Assembly (NCBI RefSeq): GCF_020034655.1
Contig: NZ_JAIQDJ010000002.1
Coordinates: forward strand, 186,001 to 250,000
Direction of reading: 5' to 3'
From: Thermomonas beijingensis
GTDB lineage: Bacteria; Pseudomonadota; Gammaproteobacteria; Xanthomonadales; Xanthomonadaceae
DNA length: 64,000 bases
This document shows positions 29,334-39,359 of the stretch, piece after piece. The notes under the pieces were generated by a model. It searched no databases, was not told the origin of the DNA, and was given only the letters and a program-made list of their open reading frames with translations. How positions within the stretch are numbered: the first letter of the stretch is position 1; each line of letters starts with the position of its first letter. The position numbers and the translations under genes were made by a program.

Positions 29334-30358
29334 GATGGCGAGGAGGCTGCACGCGTAGTTGCGTCTAGCAAGTTGCGGTCACCTTCTTGCTGCTGCGCGT
29401 GCCCGAGTTGCTGATCCAACGCGTGATCGACAGATGTATCCCGGGCATGCCCATTCTCAGGTAGCGGAGGATTTTCGCCGTCACTGCGCATCAGTTGCAC
29501 ACGTTGCACGGTTTCCGGCGAACTGATTCCGGCCTGCCGCAGCGCCCTGCGCAAGTGCCGCATGGCTTCGCTGCGGGTACGTGAGAGGTCGTTGTGGGTC
29601 TGATCGATCCAGCCGGTAAATTGCAGGGTCACGCCATCGTTGGTCAAGTTCAGGATCAATGCATTGGGTGCCGGCTTGGCCAGCACGCCGCCGGTGGATA
29701 TCAGAGTAGCAATCCCCAGATCCATGGCCTGATGCAGTGAAGTGCGACTGCCCACATTGATTTGAAAATCAAAGCGCCGCTGCGGGTTGCGCGAGTAATT
29801 CAACAGCACGGATTTGAACACCACGCTATTGGGCAATTGCAGGTGATGGCCTTCGGCGGTCATCAGGAAGGTGGCGCGTGAATTGAGTGCAATCACTTTG
29901 CCTTCATAGCTATCAATGCGCACACTGTCGCCGGGTGAAAACGGTTGCCGCAGGCTAAGCAGCACGCCGGCAATGTAGTTTTCAGCGATATCCTTGAAGG
30001 CAAAGCCGAGAACCAACCCAACCACACCGGCCGAGCCCAGTACCGCACCGACCAGTGATGTGGCGTTAAGTAAATCCAGTGCCACCAGTACGCCAGCCAG
30101 TCCCACCAATACCTTCACGGTATTGCGCAATAGCCCGTCCATATACGGGTTGCTGCGGCTGATCCGGTCCAGTACATGCATGCGACGGCTGATTACGCCG
30201 CCCAGCCAGATCGCGCCCAGCACAATCAAGACGGCAACCAGCAGTAAGGGGGAGTTGGCCAACAAGTGCAAAAGCTTGTCTTGCACTTGTTCCAGCGCTG
30301 CAATGAAGCGATCGTGAAGAGTGTGCGGTGTGGGGGCAGGAATACGCATCATCAACAT
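29321..30358 (-). CDS. Small-conductance mechanosensitive channel, MscS family
   Basis: 345 residues. Three membrane helices precede the beta domain; the pore helix is SLVGAVLGSAGVVGLVLGFA, with the alternating Gly/Ala packing of MscS TM3. The next stretch, FKDIAENYIAGVLLSLRQPFSPGD, is the strongest family signature. The C-terminus (from about 320) is a hydrophilic Gln/Asp-rich tail without a known fold, longer than in E. coli MscS. It releases solutes during osmotic downshock in the inner membrane. The start among three closely spaced ATGs (30349-30358) is uncertain. The DUF456 gene lies upstream. Confidence 0.92.
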   Translation of the reverse strand: MLMMRIPAPTPHTLHDRFIAALEQVQDKLLHLLANSPLLLVAVLIVLGAIWLGGVISRRMHVLDRISRSNPYMDGLLRNTVKVLVGLAGVLVALDLLNATSLVGAVLGSAGVVGLVLGFAFKDIAENYIAGVLLSLRQPFSPGDSVRIDSYEGKVIALNSRATFLMTAEGHHLQLPNSVVFKSVLLNYSRNPQRRFDFQINVGSRTSLHQAMDLGIATLISTGGVLAKPAPNALILNLTNDGVTLQFTGWIDQTHNDLSRTRSEAMRHLRRALRQAGISSPETVQRVQLMRSDGENPPLPENGHARDTSVDHALDQQLGHAQQQEGDRNLLDATTRAASSPSQFP

Positions 30359-30386
30359 GGGCAAGGGTTGAAGCCAAAAGGGAGGG

Positions 30387-30887
30387 TCACAGCCACCACG
30401 CCAAGGCAAATACACCCAGCATAGTGAACGCCAAGGCTAACTTGAGTGCGGTGCCCAGCAGGATACCCAACCACGTGCCTGCGCCCACCTTGCCGGCATG
30501 GCCGAGGGTGTTCGGGTGCAGGCTGCGCTGATGCAGAAGTTCACCCGCGATCGCGCCGAGGAAGGGGCCCAGAATCAGCCCGGGCAGCGCAAAGAACAAC
30601 CCGATGAGGGTACCAATGGTCGCGCCCAGCATGGCCAGTTTGCTGGCCCCCACCCGTTTGGCCCCATGTGCGGTGGCCCAAAAATCCACAATCAGACTGA
30701 TGATCGTCAATACCGCGAGGAGGGACAGCGTCCAGCCGCCAATATGCACAAAGCCATCCACCCATGCGGCTAATAGCAGGCCCGCAAGGACCAGTGGCGC
30801 ACCCGGTAGTACCGGCAGCAACGTGCCGGCCAGCCCAGCGAGGACCAGCAAGGCGGCGAAAAGGTACAGCAGGAGGGTCCAGTGCAT
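30387..30887 (-). CDS. DUF456 membrane protein
   Basis: 166 residues with four or five Gly/Leu-rich membrane helices. The family signatures are LAGTLLPVLPGAPLVLAGLLLAAW and the glycine-zipper-like LGATIGTLIGLFFALPGLILGPFLGA. DUF456 proteins are inner-membrane proteins of unknown function. The ATG at 30887 is preferred over the in-frame TTG at 30896. It lies 28 bases before mscS on the same strand, so an operon is likely. Confidence 0.82.
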   Translation of the reverse strand: MHWTLLLYLFAALLVLAGLAGTLLPVLPGAPLVLAGLLLAAWVDGFVHIGGWTLSLLAVLTIISLIVDFWATAHGAKRVGASKLAMLGATIGTLIGLFFALPGLILGPFLGAIAGELLHQRSLHPNTLGHAGKVGAGTWLGILLGTALKLALAFTMLGVFALAWWL

Positions 30888-30914
30888 GGGGGTCAAGGTG
30901 AGGGTGGGGATGGC

Positions 30915-30946
30915 AAAAACAAAGGCCGCCAGCGAGGGCGGCCTTT
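30915..30946 (-). terminator. Intrinsic terminator of the cytochrome gene
   Basis: Minus-strand stem AAAGGCCGCC / GGCGGCCTTT with a 6-base loop, then GTTTTTG. It lies 22 bases past the cytochrome stop and before the DUF456 gene. Confidence 0.85.
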
Positions 30947-30967
30947 GCCAGCATTGTTAGGCCAGGC

Positions 30968-31408
30968 TTAGTTTTTGAAATCCCGATGGCAGCCTTTGCA
31001 GGTATCTCCCACGGCTTTCATGGTGCCAGCCAGACTTTCACAACTCAGCGGCGGTGCATTGATCGCTTTATCCACCGCACCGCGCATGGCAGCAGCGGCA
31101 GTCTTGAAGCGTTCATCATCGCGCAGATCCGGGAAGGCCGGCTCCAGATCGTTGGCGGTCATCCGCAGTGCTTGCAGATGGGGCACCACATCACTGGCAC
31201 TGCAACGGTTTTGCTCCATAGCAGACTTGAGCTGGCCCATATGCCACCCCTGGACCTCCATCAGTGCTCCCGGGAAGTGATCCTTGCGGGCTTCCAGTGC
31301 ACGTAGCGCCATCACCGTGGCAATCACACCCACCACTAGGCCAAGGATGAGCAAAAACAAATAGCGGCCAGCGTTGCTTTTTTGGGTAGCAGGATCGGGT
31401 GTGGACAT
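30968..31408 (-). CDS. Membrane-anchored class II (c'/c556-like) cytochrome c
   Basis: 146 residues. One N-terminal helix (GRYLFLLILGLVVGVIATVMAL) anchors the protein; the rest forms helices with the haem motif C137-K-G-C-H141 six residues from the C-terminus. A single CxxCH at the very C-terminus is the mark of class II cytochromes c (cytochrome c' and c556), whose four-helix bundle matches the length. The start at 31408 has an AAGGTGA ribosome-binding site. It probably carries electrons on the periplasmic side; the partner is unknown. Two further Cys (NRCSAS, LSCESL) could form a disulphide. A terminator follows. Confidence 0.85.
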   Translation of the reverse strand: MSTPDPATQKSNAGRYLFLLILGLVVGVIATVMALRALEARKDHFPGALMEVQGWHMGQLKSAMEQNRCSASDVVPHLQALRMTANDLEPAFPDLRDDERFKTAAAAMRGAVDKAINAPPLSCESLAGTMKAVGDTCKGCHRDFKN

Positions 31409-31478
31409 GCGATCACCTTGTCGAGGATGTCTGTGGATTGTGCCTTGCGGTTGCGCAGATATGCCAGAGGCGAGGCCA

Positions 31479-32219
31479 TTACCAGCCCATGTGATGGCCG
31501 CCGTTGATGTCGAGGTTGGAGCCAGTAATCCAGCTGGCTTGTTCATCGGCAAGGAAGGCCACCCCGTAAGCGATTTCTTCGGGGGTGCCGAGGCGGCCAG
31601 TGGGGATATCGGCCACGATCTTGGCGCGCACGTCTTCCGGCACCGCCATCACCATGTCGGTGGCGATATAGCCGGGCGAAATGGTATTGACGGTCACCCC
31701 GTTGCGGGCGTTCTCGCGCGCCAGCGAAATGGTAAACCCGTGCATCCCGGCCTTGGCTGCCGCGTAGTTGGCTTGCCCGTATTGGCCCTTGAGACCATTG
31801 ATCGAGCTGATCTGAATCACCCGGCCCCATTTGCGCTCACGCATGCCGTCAATGACCGGGCGGGTGACGTTGAAGCAGGAGTTGAGGTTGGTGTTGATCA
31901 CGTCGGTCCACTGCTCGGCCTTCATCTTGTGGAAGGTGCCGTCGCGGGTGATACCGGCGTTATTGACCAGAATTTCGACCGGGCCCAGCTTTGCTTCCAC
32001 TTCGCGCACCATGGCTTCGGCTTCCTGTGGCGAGGTCACATCGCCCTTGGCCATGAACACGTCGTAGCCATCGGCTTTCATTTTTTCTTGCCACGCGCGC
32101 GCTTTTTCCTCATTGCGGTAGTTGGTGGCCACTTTGTGGCCCATGTCGGCCAGGCGCTTGACGATGGCAGTACCGATGCCGCCAGTGCCGCCGGTAACCA
32201 ATGCAACTCGTGAAGTCAT
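31479..32219 (-). CDS. phaB: Acetoacetyl-CoA reductase PhaB
   Basis: 246-residue short-chain dehydrogenase using NADPH to make (R)-3-hydroxybutyryl-CoA for polyhydroxyalkanoate or related routes. The cofactor loop is TGGTGGIG, NNAG follows, and the active site is SSINGLKGQYGQANYAAAKAG (Ser, Tyr, Lys). The GQYGQANY stretch and the C-terminal GSNLDINGGHHMGW separate PhaB from FabG. The start has an AGGAG site. phaA and phaC are not in the window; it stands alone between gluQ and the cytochrome gene. Confidence 0.92.
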   Translation of the reverse strand: MTSRVALVTGGTGGIGTAIVKRLADMGHKVATNYRNEEKARAWQEKMKADGYDVFMAKGDVTSPQEAEAMVREVEAKLGPVEILVNNAGITRDGTFHKMKAEQWTDVINTNLNSCFNVTRPVIDGMRERKWGRVIQISSINGLKGQYGQANYAAAKAGMHGFTISLARENARNGVTVNTISPGYIATDMVMAVPEDVRAKIVADIPTGRLGTPEEIAYGVAFLADEQASWITGSNLDINGGHHMGW

Positions 32220-32259
32220 GGTGCTGCTCCTTGTGAAAGAGGTCGTGTCGATGTTGATT

Positions 32260-33168
32260 CTAGGCACAAGGTGTTGAAATTGTGTTGTGCATTGCGGCGG
32301 ACACCGTGATCGACTGTCTGGGCACGGCGTTCAGATCGAAGCACGCGGTTGCCGTGTGCAAAAATTCGGCCACGGACGTTGTGGCCGATGGTGGCAGCGC
32401 GACCTGCCCCAGGCAGGCCCACAAGCGGGTCAGTGTGACGAGTGGGTTGCGGGTATCCACAGGCAGTGCGGCACTGGATTTGGACAACTTATGGCCATCG
32501 GTATCCAGCAGTAATGGCAAATGCGCGTAGTTTGGCGTGGGTAGCCCCAGGGCGCGTTGCAGCAGAATTTGCCTTGGGGTGGACTCCAGCAAATCCGAGC
32601 CGCGGACGACATCGGTGATGCCTTGTGCGGCATCGTCCACCACCACCGCCAGTTGATAGGCCCACAGGCCATCACTGCGGCGCAAAACAAAATCACCCAC
32701 CTCCAAGTCCACGCGCTGGTGAATTACGCCGTGCACGCCATCGATGAACGCAATTTCGCAATCGGCCGGCACCCGCAGGCGAATGGCGGGATCTGGACGC
32801 GGCTGGGTCGCCACGCAGTGCCGATGGATGCCACCCACTGCCGCCAGTTCACTGCGGCTGCAATGGCACTCGAACGCCAGCCCGCGCCCCAGCAGCTGAT
32901 CCAGCACAGCCTGATACAACCCGCTGCGCCGGCTTTGGTAGGCAATCTCGCCATCGTGCTGCAAGCCAAACGCTGCCAGCGTGCGCAGTTGGTCTTGCGC
33001 AGCACCGGCTACTTCGCGGGTCAGATCCACATCTTCCACCCGAACCCGCCATTGCCCGCCACGCTGGCGGGCCTGCAACCAACTGCCCAGGGCTGCCAGC
33101 AGCGAGCCGGCATGCAGGGGGCCAGTGGGCGAGGGCGCAAACCGGCCGCAGGGGGTGGAGTTAAACAT
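32260..33168 (-). CDS. gluQ: Glutamyl-Q tRNA(Asp) synthetase
   Basis: 302 residues. Shortened glutamyl-tRNA synthetase-like enzyme (YadB) that attaches glutamate to queuosine-34 of tRNA-Asp. The HIGH-like motif is in [19 protein letters not shown], the KMSKS-like is KLSKS in [16 protein letters not shown] zinc knuckle starts ECHCSRSEL, and the anticodon-binding domain is absent, as expected. The start at 33168 directly precedes the conserved region. It diverges from htpX. In many gammaproteobacteria gluQ neighbours dksA, which here lies 10 kb away. Confidence 0.94.
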   Translation of the reverse strand: MFNSTPCGRFAPSPTGPLHAGSLLAALGSWLQARQRGGQWRVRVEDVDLTREVAGAAQDQLRTLAAFGLQHDGEIAYQSRRSGLYQAVLDQLLGRGLAFECHCSRSELAAVGGIHRHCVATQPRPDPAIRLRVPADCEIAFIDGVHGVIHQRVDLEVGDFVLRRSDGLWAYQLAVVVDDAAQGITDVVRGSDLLESTPRQILLQRALGLPTPNYAHLPLLLDTDGHKLSKSSAALPVDTRNPLVTLTRLWACLGQVALPPSATTSVAEFLHTATACFDLNAVPRQSITVSAAMHNTISTPCA

Positions 33169-33258
33169 GGCGTTCAGGATGCGAGATTGAATTGGGGGAG
33201 AGTGGGCCACACTTTCAATTTCAAACCGTGCATCCGGTGCAGACGAGGCGAATTATCC

Positions 33259-34116
33259 ATGTTCAACCGCATTTTCCTGTTTCTGGCAACCAATCTTGCC
33301 GTGCTGGCACTGGTCAGCATCGTCATGTCCGTGTTGGGCGTGAATTCGCAACAGTTTGGCGGCTTGCTGATCATGGCGGCATTGTTCGGTTTTGGTGGCT
33401 CGATCATTTCACTGCTGCTGTCGAAATGGATGGCCAAGCGCGCCACCGGTGCACAAGTGATCGAGCAGCCGCGCAACGAGGCCGAGCGTTGGCTGGTGGC
33501 CACCGTGCAGCGGCAGGCGCAGGCGGCGGGCATCGGGATGCCGGAAGTGGCCATCTACGACGCGCCGGAAATCAATGCGTTCGCCACTGGCGCGAACCGC
33601 AACAACGCACTGGTGGCGGTGTCCACTGGCTTGCTGCGGGCAATGAGCCGTGACGAGGCCGAGGCGGTGCTGGGCCATGAGGTCAGTCATGTGGCCAACG
33701 GTGACATGGTGACGATGGCGCTGCTGCAGGGCGTGTTGAACACCTTCGTGATCGTGTTGGCGCGCATTGTGGGCCGGGTGGTGGATGGCGCGATCAGTGG
33801 CGACCGTGACCGTGGCCCGGGCTTTGGCTATTACATCATCGTGTTTGTGCTGGAGATGGTGTTTGGCTTCTTCGCTTCGATGATTGCGATGTGGTTCTCG
33901 CGCCATCGTGAATTTCGCGCCGATGCCGGCGGCGCCCAGTTGGCCGGCCGCCAGAAAATGATCGCGGCGCTGGAGCGTCTGGCGCAGACCCACGGCGAAA
34001 GCACCCTGCCCAAGCAGGTGGCAGCCTTCGGCATCAATGGCGGCAGCGTGCAGCGGCTGTTGATGAGCCACCCGCCGCTGGAGGTGCGGATTGCCGCGTT
34101 GCAAAAGGCGGCTTGA
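33259..34116 (+). CDS. htpX: Protease HtpX
   Basis: 285-residue M48 zinc protease of the inner membrane that degrades damaged membrane proteins with FtsH. N-terminal helices [20 protein letters not shown] and [20 protein letters not shown] are followed by the catalytic H140-E-V-S-H144 and two more helices; the third ligand lies in [36 protein letters not shown] is the family signature. The ATG at 33259 is well inside a longer open frame that is a shadow of gluQ. A bidirectional terminator follows. Confidence 0.97.
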   Translation: MFNRIFLFLATNLAVLALVSIVMSVLGVNSQQFGGLLIMAALFGFGGSIISLLLSKWMAKRATGAQVIEQPRNEAERWLVATVQRQAQAAGIGMPEVAIYDAPEINAFATGANRNNALVAVSTGLLRAMSRDEAEAVLGHEVSHVANGDMVTMALLQGVLNTFVIVLARIVGRVVDGAISGDRDRGPGFGYYIIVFVLEMVFGFFASMIAMWFSRHREFRADAGGAQLAGRQKMIAALERLAQTHGESTLPKQVAAFGINGGSVQRLLMSHPPLEVRIAALQKAA

Positions 34117-34124
34117 GTACAGGT

Positions 34125-34160
34125 AAAAACAAAGCCCGCGCAATGCGCGGGCTTTGTTTT
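34125..34160. terminator. Bidirectional intrinsic terminator
   Basis: CAAAGCCCGC / GCGGGCTTTG stem flanked by AAAAAC on the left and TTTT on the right. It serves htpX on the plus strand and the FimX-like gene on the minus strand. Confidence 0.9.
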
Positions 34161-34176
34161 GGGTCGCCGTGCTGGG

Positions 34177-36273
34177 TCAATTGTCGAAGTCGTAGTTCAT
34201 GTCCGGCCCGGCCATTGCCAGGAAGTCACCCTCGGCATAGTCCACCCCGCACGAAAACAGCACGCTCATGCTGGCCGCGTCTTGCACGAACTCCGCAATA
34301 CTCTGGATGTGGTGCTCGCGTGCTTTTTGTGCCAACTCCCGCACGCGCTGTTGGTTGGCGCTGTTTTTTGGCAACTCGTCGATGAAGCTGCGGTCGATCT
34401 TGACGAAGCCCGGGACGAAATGCGCCAGCAATTGGAACGAGTCCAGACCGGCGCCAAATTGTTCCAGCACCATTTTGCAGTCCAATTTGCCAACCGCCGC
34501 TGCGAACACCTGTGCTGCCCGCAGGTTGATGAAGACTTTGGATTCCGGCACCTGCAACAACAGCGAAGCTCCACTTGCGTTGTGTTCGGCCAGCTGCTCG
34601 GCAATGAATACCGGCATGGCCTCATCCAACAGCGAGGCTTGTGAAATTTTGACTAATAGCGTGACCGGTTTGCCGGCGCGTGCACGGGCAGCAATTGATT
34701 TGATCGCATTGAGGATGACCCAGCGATCAATCTGCCCCAGCAAGCCATGTTCTTCCGCGATCGGCAGGAAATGCTTGGGTGCCACCGACTCCCCGCTGTT
34801 GCCCTCCAGCCGCAGATAGGTTTCGTACATCGGGCTGGGGCTGCCCAGCAGGGAAATGATGGGTTGGTAGATCAAAGCAAAATGATCGTTGAGCAGCGCA
34901 TCTTTGATCCGCAGTACCCAGGCCTGGATGCGTTCTTCCTCGGCGCGATCTACCGCACCCGGGTCAAAAATTTCGGCGCGATTGCCCCCCATGCTGGAGG
35001 ACGACTGGATGCCGTGGCTGGCTTTTGCCAGGACTTGCGACACGCTGGCGATTTTTTCACCAATCTGTACACCGCCGATGCTGGCGGTCAGTGAGCCCGA
35101 CTTGCCATCGACCTCGAACACATATGCGGCAAACGCGGCACGCAGCTGTTCTGCCAATGCTGTTGTGATTTGGTAGTCACCACGGGTCAGCACAGCAAAA
35201 CTATTCTCGCTGAAGCGGGCAATTTGTGCGCCGTTGGCGAGTTCTGCGGCCAACGCATCATTCATGCATTTTGCAATCGCCACCAGCAGCGCATCCGCAC
35301 CGCTCAGGCCGATCTCGTGCAGGATGCGCTGGTAGTTGTCCGGCTCGAGGAGCAACAGACCGTACTGGGCTTGATTCTGGCCGGCATCGACCACCGCATC
35401 TTCAAGCTTGCGCAGGAATGTGGGGCGATTGAGTAGGCCGGTGGTTTGGTCGCGTTTGCGCAGCTCTTCCAGCTCCTGCACCAGCTCGGGGTCGGATTCG
35501 GTGGCCTGATGGCGGAAAATGATTTGCTGGCAATGCTCGCCTTGATATTCGGCGGCCACAAACTCCATGACCGCCGGAAATTCTTCGCCATTGCTGTCGT
35601 GTGCGGTCAGCTCGTAACGCGGTGGCGGGTCTTCGCCCTTGGACAAGCGCTTGAGCAAGGCCTTGAACGCCTCCACGTCGGGAGTGGCGACCAGATCCAG
35701 CAGCGACATGCCTTCGATATCGTCAAACGACTCGTAACCAAACATGTCCAGATAAGCCTGATTGGCGCGGATGTGCATGCCTTCGTGGATATAGGCAATG
35801 GGCTCGCGCGAGGAGTCGATCAGCATGTCGCAGCGGCGTTGGGTTTCGCGCATTTGCGCTTCCAGCCGGCGCTGCGAGCGACGCGCCTCCAGATCATTCC
35901 ATTCGGTCAGCACGTTCTTCAGGAACTGCTGGTTGCGGCTATGCAAGGCCACTGCCTGTGCGCCAAGGCCCTGCACGTTTTCCAGGATGTCGTCGGTTAT
36001 GCCGTCCAGCACGGCCAGCAACGGCACGTCCTTGCCGCAGCCCATCACGGCCTTGGCGACGTGATCAAACGGAATGACCACGGCGGTGTAGTCGGCCAAC
36101 ACCATATCCACCGGTTGCTGCGCCAGTATCGATACCAGTTCGTCCAGCGATTCCGCACGCAGCGGGCGCACTGCGGTGCCGGCATTGCGCAAGCGACTGA
36201 CCATGGCTTCGGCCTCGTTGACCAAATCGGCAACGAGCAGCAAACGCAGAGCGGTGTCCTTTCCAGTAGCCAT
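34177..36273 (-). CDS. FimX-like c-di-GMP effector: REC-PAS-GGDEF-EAL with degenerate active sites
   Basis: 698 residues, close to the length of Pseudomonas FimX and the Xanthomonas FimX-like protein. Order: REC-like (about 1-125) lacking clear phosphorylation residues; PAS (about 140-260, LIDSSREPIAYIHEGMHIRAN); GGDEF (about 270-430), in which the signature is replaced by ARFSENSFAVL; EAL (about 450-690), where the first motif is YETYLRLEG rather than EALLR and later metal ligands are altered (KISQASLLD, FGAGLDSF). It is therefore predicted not to make or cleave c-di-GMP but to bind it, as FimX does to control type IV pili together with PilZ and PilB. No pil genes are in the window. It is transcribed alone. 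Confidence 0.88.
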   Translation of the reverse strand: MATGKDTALRLLLVADLVNEAEAMVSRLRNAGTAVRPLRAESLDELVSILAQQPVDMVLADYTAVVIPFDHVAKAVMGCGKDVPLLAVLDGITDDILENVQGLGAQAVALHSRNQQFLKNVLTEWNDLEARRSQRRLEAQMRETQRRCDMLIDSSREPIAYIHEGMHIRANQAYLDMFGYESFDDIEGMSLLDLVATPDVEAFKALLKRLSKGEDPPPRYELTAHDSNGEEFPAVMEFVAAEYQGEHCQQIIFRHQATESDPELVQELEELRKRDQTTGLLNRPTFLRKLEDAVVDAGQNQAQYGLLLLEPDNYQRILHEIGLSGADALLVAIAKCMNDALAAELANGAQIARFSENSFAVLTRGDYQITTALAEQLRAAFAAYVFEVDGKSGSLTASIGGVQIGEKIASVSQVLAKASHGIQSSSSMGGNRAEIFDPGAVDRAEEERIQAWVLRIKDALLNDHFALIYQPIISLLGSPSPMYETYLRLEGNSGESVAPKHFLPIAEEHGLLGQIDRWVILNAIKSIAARARAGKPVTLLVKISQASLLDEAMPVFIAEQLAEHNASGASLLLQVPESKVFINLRAAQVFAAAVGKLDCKMVLEQFGAGLDSFQLLAHFVPGFVKIDRSFIDELPKNSANQQRVRELAQKAREHHIQSIAEFVQDAASMSVLFSCGVDYAEGDFLAMAGPDMNYDFDN

Positions 36274-36313
36274 ACACGTCGGGGGTCGTGGTGGAAGTTA
36301 CTGCAAGGCTACA

Positions 36314-37360
36314 TCATCCAGCGGTCAGAATGCCGCTCTGCGGGCTTGTGAGCGGGGTCTTGCCGGGTTGTCCCGCGATTTCGCGCACCAGTTTGGGCAC
36401 CAGATAGCCGGGCAGGCGCGCGGCCAGTGCCGCGTGCAGAGCCAGTGCCTTGTCATCGGCCACTTCAAAATGGGCCGCGCCGGCCACGCGGTCGAGTTGG
36501 TGCAGGTAATACGGCAGCACACCGGCGCGATAGCCACGCTCGCACAGGCCGGCCAGTGCATCGACTGCATCATTGACCCCGCGCAACAGCACTGCTTGAT
36601 TCAGCAAGGTGATGCCGATACCACGCAGGCGAGCCATCGCGGCATCGACTGCGGGGTCGAACTCGTTGGCATGGTTGGCATGCACCACCATGGCCACCGG
36701 CCACGGCAGGCCGCGCAGCCAGTCCAGCAGGCCGGTGTCCACGCGCTCGGGCAGCACGATGGGCAGGCGAGTGTGGATGCGCAGGCGGCGAATGTGCGGA
36801 ATGGCGCGCAGGGCGTGGGTCAGCTCGGCCAGTTTGTGGTCGACCAGCGCCAGCGGATCGCCGCCGGACAGAATCACCTCGTGAACCGACGCATCGCCAG
36901 CGATCACGCCCACCGCGTCGCGCCAGCCGCCGCTGGCGGCGCTGTCATCGGCATACGGGTAGTGGCGGCGGAAGCAGTAGCGGCAGTTCACCGCGCAGCT
37001 GCCGGTGGCAATCAGCAGGGCGCGTCCGTTGTATTTCTGGATGACGCCGTGGCCGCTGCGGGCGGCGTGATCGCCCACCGCATCCAGCCCGAAGCCGGGC
37101 ACGATGCGTTCCTCGTTCAGCACCGGCAGCACCTGTCGCAGCAACGGATCCGCCGGGTCGCCGTGGCGCATGCGGGCGATAAAGCTGCGCGGTACCCGCA
37201 GCGGGAATTGCTGCGCGGCGGCGTCGGAAAACTGCGCCGCCTGTGCTTCCAGCCCCAGCAGTGTCAACAGCTCACGTGGGTCACGTACGGCCTGCCGCCA
37301 GTGGGTTTGCCAGCGGTGGGCTAGGGGTTGCTGCAATGGGGTGGGGGCTGCGGGTATCAT
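36314..37360 (-). CDS. epmB: EF-P (R)-beta-lysine pathway radical SAM aminomutase EpmB
   Basis: 348-residue radical SAM/PLP enzyme of the lysine 2,3-aminomutase family. The cluster motif is [17 protein letters not shown] (CxxxCxxC), PLP region [18 protein letters not shown]. EpmB turns (S)-alpha-lysine into (R)-beta-lysine, which EpmA then ligates to EF-P. Divergent linkage to efp strongly supports EpmB over a catabolic aminomutase; the short length also fits. The start at 37360 (MIPAAPTP) is chosen by likeness to relatives; ATGs at 37378 and 37381 are alternatives. epmA is not in the window. Confidence 0.92.
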   Translation of the reverse strand: MIPAAPTPLQQPLAHRWQTHWRQAVRDPRELLTLLGLEAQAAQFSDAAAQQFPLRVPRSFIARMRHGDPADPLLRQVLPVLNEERIVPGFGLDAVGDHAARSGHGVIQKYNGRALLIATGSCAVNCRYCFRRHYPYADDSAASGGWRDAVGVIAGDASVHEVILSGGDPLALVDHKLAELTHALRAIPHIRRLRIHTRLPIVLPERVDTGLLDWLRGLPWPVAMVVHANHANEFDPAVDAAMARLRGIGITLLNQAVLLRGVNDAVDALAGLCERGYRAGVLPYYLHQLDRVAGAAHFEVADDKALALHAALAARLPGYLVPKLVREIAGQPGKTPLTSPQSGILTAG

Positions 37361-37379
37361 GTCGGGCTGTAAAAACATC

Positions 37380-37398
37380 ATTCCGGCGCGGCCGGAAT
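37380..37398. promoter_or_regulatory. Perfect palindrome between epmB and efp
   Basis: ATTCCGGC-GCG-GCCGGAAT, 8-bp arms around a 3-base centre, in the 91-base divergent region. It could be an operator shared by both genes or a small REP-like repeat; it also covers possible epmB start codons. Confidence 0.45.
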
Positions 37399-37451
37399 CC
37401 TCGTCAAACCCACAGTTTAGCCGCCCTGCCGGGTGGCCCCAAGGAGCACCC

Positions 37452-38018
37452 ATGGCCACCCTCGGCATGAACGACGTCAAATCCGGCCAGAAAATCCTGG
37501 TCAACAACGAACCTTCGGTCATTTTTGAAACCGATTACGTGAAGCCGGGCAAAGGTCAGGCGTTCACCCGCGTGCGCTATCGCCAGATCCGCACCGGCCG
37601 CGTGCAGGAAATCACCATGAAGTCCACCGACTCGGTGGAAGCCGCCGACGTGGTGGATACCGACATGCAGTATCTGTATTCCGATGGCGAGTACTGGCAT
37701 TTCATGAACCAGGAGTCTTTCGAGCAGGTGCAGGCCGACAAGGCCGGCGTTGGCGATGCCGCCAAGTGGTTGAAGGGTGAAGAGGATTGTGTGGTCACCT
37801 TGTTCAACGGTAGTCCAATCCAAGTGACCCCGCCGAATTTTGTGGAATTGAAAATCATCGAAACCGACCCCGGCGTGCGCGGGGATACCTCCGGCGGCGG
37901 CGGCAAACCAGCCACGCTGGAAACCGGCGCAGTGGTGCGCGTGCCGCTGTTCGTGGGCCAGGACGAAGTGATCAAGGTTGATACCCGCAGCGGCGAATAC
38001 GTCAGCCGAGTGAAGTAA
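37452..38018 (+). CDS. efp: Elongation factor P
   Basis: 188-residue translation factor that rescues ribosomes stalled at polyproline. The KOW-like domain I shows [14 protein letters not shown], with the lysine of PGKGQ corresponding to K34 of E. coli, the site of beta-lysylation. Domains II/III contain [18 protein letters not shown] and the C-terminal [13 protein letters not shown]. An AGGAG site precedes the ATG. epmB next door makes the modifying group, so this EF-P should be beta-lysylated rather than rhamnosylated. mtaD follows after 3 bases. Confidence 0.97.
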   Translation: MATLGMNDVKSGQKILVNNEPSVIFETDYVKPGKGQAFTRVRYRQIRTGRVQEITMKSTDSVEAADVVDTDMQYLYSDGEYWHFMNQESFEQVQADKAGVGDAAKWLKGEEDCVVTLFNGSPIQVTPPNFVELKIIETDPGVRGDTSGGGGKPATLETGAVVRVPLFVGQDEVIKVDTRSGEYVSRVK

Positions 38019-38021
38019 GCA

Positions 38022-39359
38022 ATGACCAACCTCACCCCACAGCCCTGCGATCTGTTGATCGAAGCCGGCTGGGTGGTGCCTGTGGTGCCGCACGGCGTGG
38101 TCTTGACCGATCACGCCGTTGCTGTCTCCGGCGGGCGCATCCAAGCTATCCTGCCGATTGCGCAGGCGCGCATGCAGTACGCCGCAAAGGACACGGTGGC
38201 GCGCCCGGAAGCGGTGCTGCTCCCCGGCTTGGTCAACGCGCATACCCACAACCCGATGACTCTGCTGCGCGGGATCGCCGACGACTTGCCGTTGATGACG
38301 TGGTTGCAGCAGCACATCTGGCCGGTGGAAGCAGCGGTGATCGGCCCGGATTTCGTGGCCGACGGCACTACGCTTGCCATTGCGGAAATGCTGCGCGGCG
38401 GCACCACCTGTGCCAACGAAAATTATTTCTTCCCCGATGTGCAAGCCGGGGTGTACAAGAAGTACGGCTTCCGCGCACGGGTGGGGGCGGTGATCATTGA
38501 TTTCCCCAGTGCGTGGGCGGCCAGCGATGACGAATATTTCGACCGCGCCTGCCAGCTGCACGATACTTGGCGTGGTGATGTGCTGATTGGCACCGCATTT
38601 GCGCCGCATGCGCCGTACACGGTCAATGACGCCAATTTCGAACGCATCCGCATGCTGGCCGATCAACTGGATCTGCCGGTGCATCTGCACCTGCACGAAA
38701 CCGCGCATGAGGTCAGCGAGTCACTGAAGTTGCACGGCCAGCGCCCGATTGCGCGCATCGACCGCCTGGGATTGCTGAATGATCGGTTGATCGCGGTGCA
38801 TATGACCCAACTCACCGAGGCAGACATCCACTTGTGCGCCGAACGTGGCGTCAGCGTGGTGCATTGCGCGGAATCCAACCTCAAGCTGGCCTCGGGCTTT
38901 TGCCCGGCGTGCGCGCTACTGAGCGCCGGCGTGAATCTGGCGATCGGCACCGATGGCTGCGCCAGCAACAACGATCTGGACATGTTTGGCGAAACCCGCA
39001 GTGCCGCGCTGCTGGCCAAGGCCGTGGCCAACGATGCGGCCGGCTTCAACGCATTCGAAGCGCTGCATGCAGCCACGTTGGGCGGTGCCAAGGCATTGGG
39101 GTTTGAAGACAGGATCGGCTCGATTGAAGCGGGCAAGGACGCGGACTTGGTGTGCGTGGATCTGTCCGCGCTGGAAACCCAACCGCTGCACCACGTGGTG
39201 TCACAATTGATCTATGCAACCAGCCGTCAACAGGTCAGCGATGTGTGGATTGCCGGTGTGCAAAAACTGCGGCAGCGCGAATTGGTGGACATGGACAGCG
39301 CGGCCATCGTCGCCAATGCGCGGCAGTGGCGGCAGAAAATTGCACAGGTGCGGGCATGA
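38022..39359 (+). CDS. mtaD: 5-methylthioadenosine/S-adenosylhomocysteine deaminase (TRZ/ATZ amidohydrolase)
   Basis: 445-residue metal amidohydrolase. Metal ligands: HTH in [15 protein letters not shown], His in [11 protein letters not shown], His in AVHMTQL and Asp in [16 protein letters not shown]. Gammaproteobacterial copies next to ubiG deaminate MTA and SAH, products of polyamine synthesis and methylation. It overlaps ubiG by 4 bases (ATGA): UbiG and other methyltransferases release SAH, so removing SAH beside UbiG makes sense. Guanine deaminase or chlorohydrolase relatives are less likely given context. Confidence 0.9.
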   Translation: MTNLTPQPCDLLIEAGWVVPVVPHGVVLTDHAVAVSGGRIQAILPIAQARMQYAAKDTVARPEAVLLPGLVNAHTHNPMTLLRGIADDLPLMTWLQQHIWPVEAAVIGPDFVADGTTLAIAEMLRGGTTCANENYFFPDVQAGVYKKYGFRARVGAVIIDFPSAWAASDDEYFDRACQLHDTWRGDVLIGTAFAPHAPYTVNDANFERIRMLADQLDLPVHLHLHETAHEVSESLKLHGQRPIARIDRLGLLNDRLIAVHMTQLTEADIHLCAERGVSVVHCAESNLKLASGFCPACALLSAGVNLAIGTDGCASNNDLDMFGETRSAALLAKAVANDAAGFNAFEALHAATLGGAKALGFEDRIGSIEAGKDADLVCVDLSALETQPLHHVVSQLIYATSRQQVSDVWIAGVQKLRQRELVDMDSAAIVANARQWRQKIAQVRA

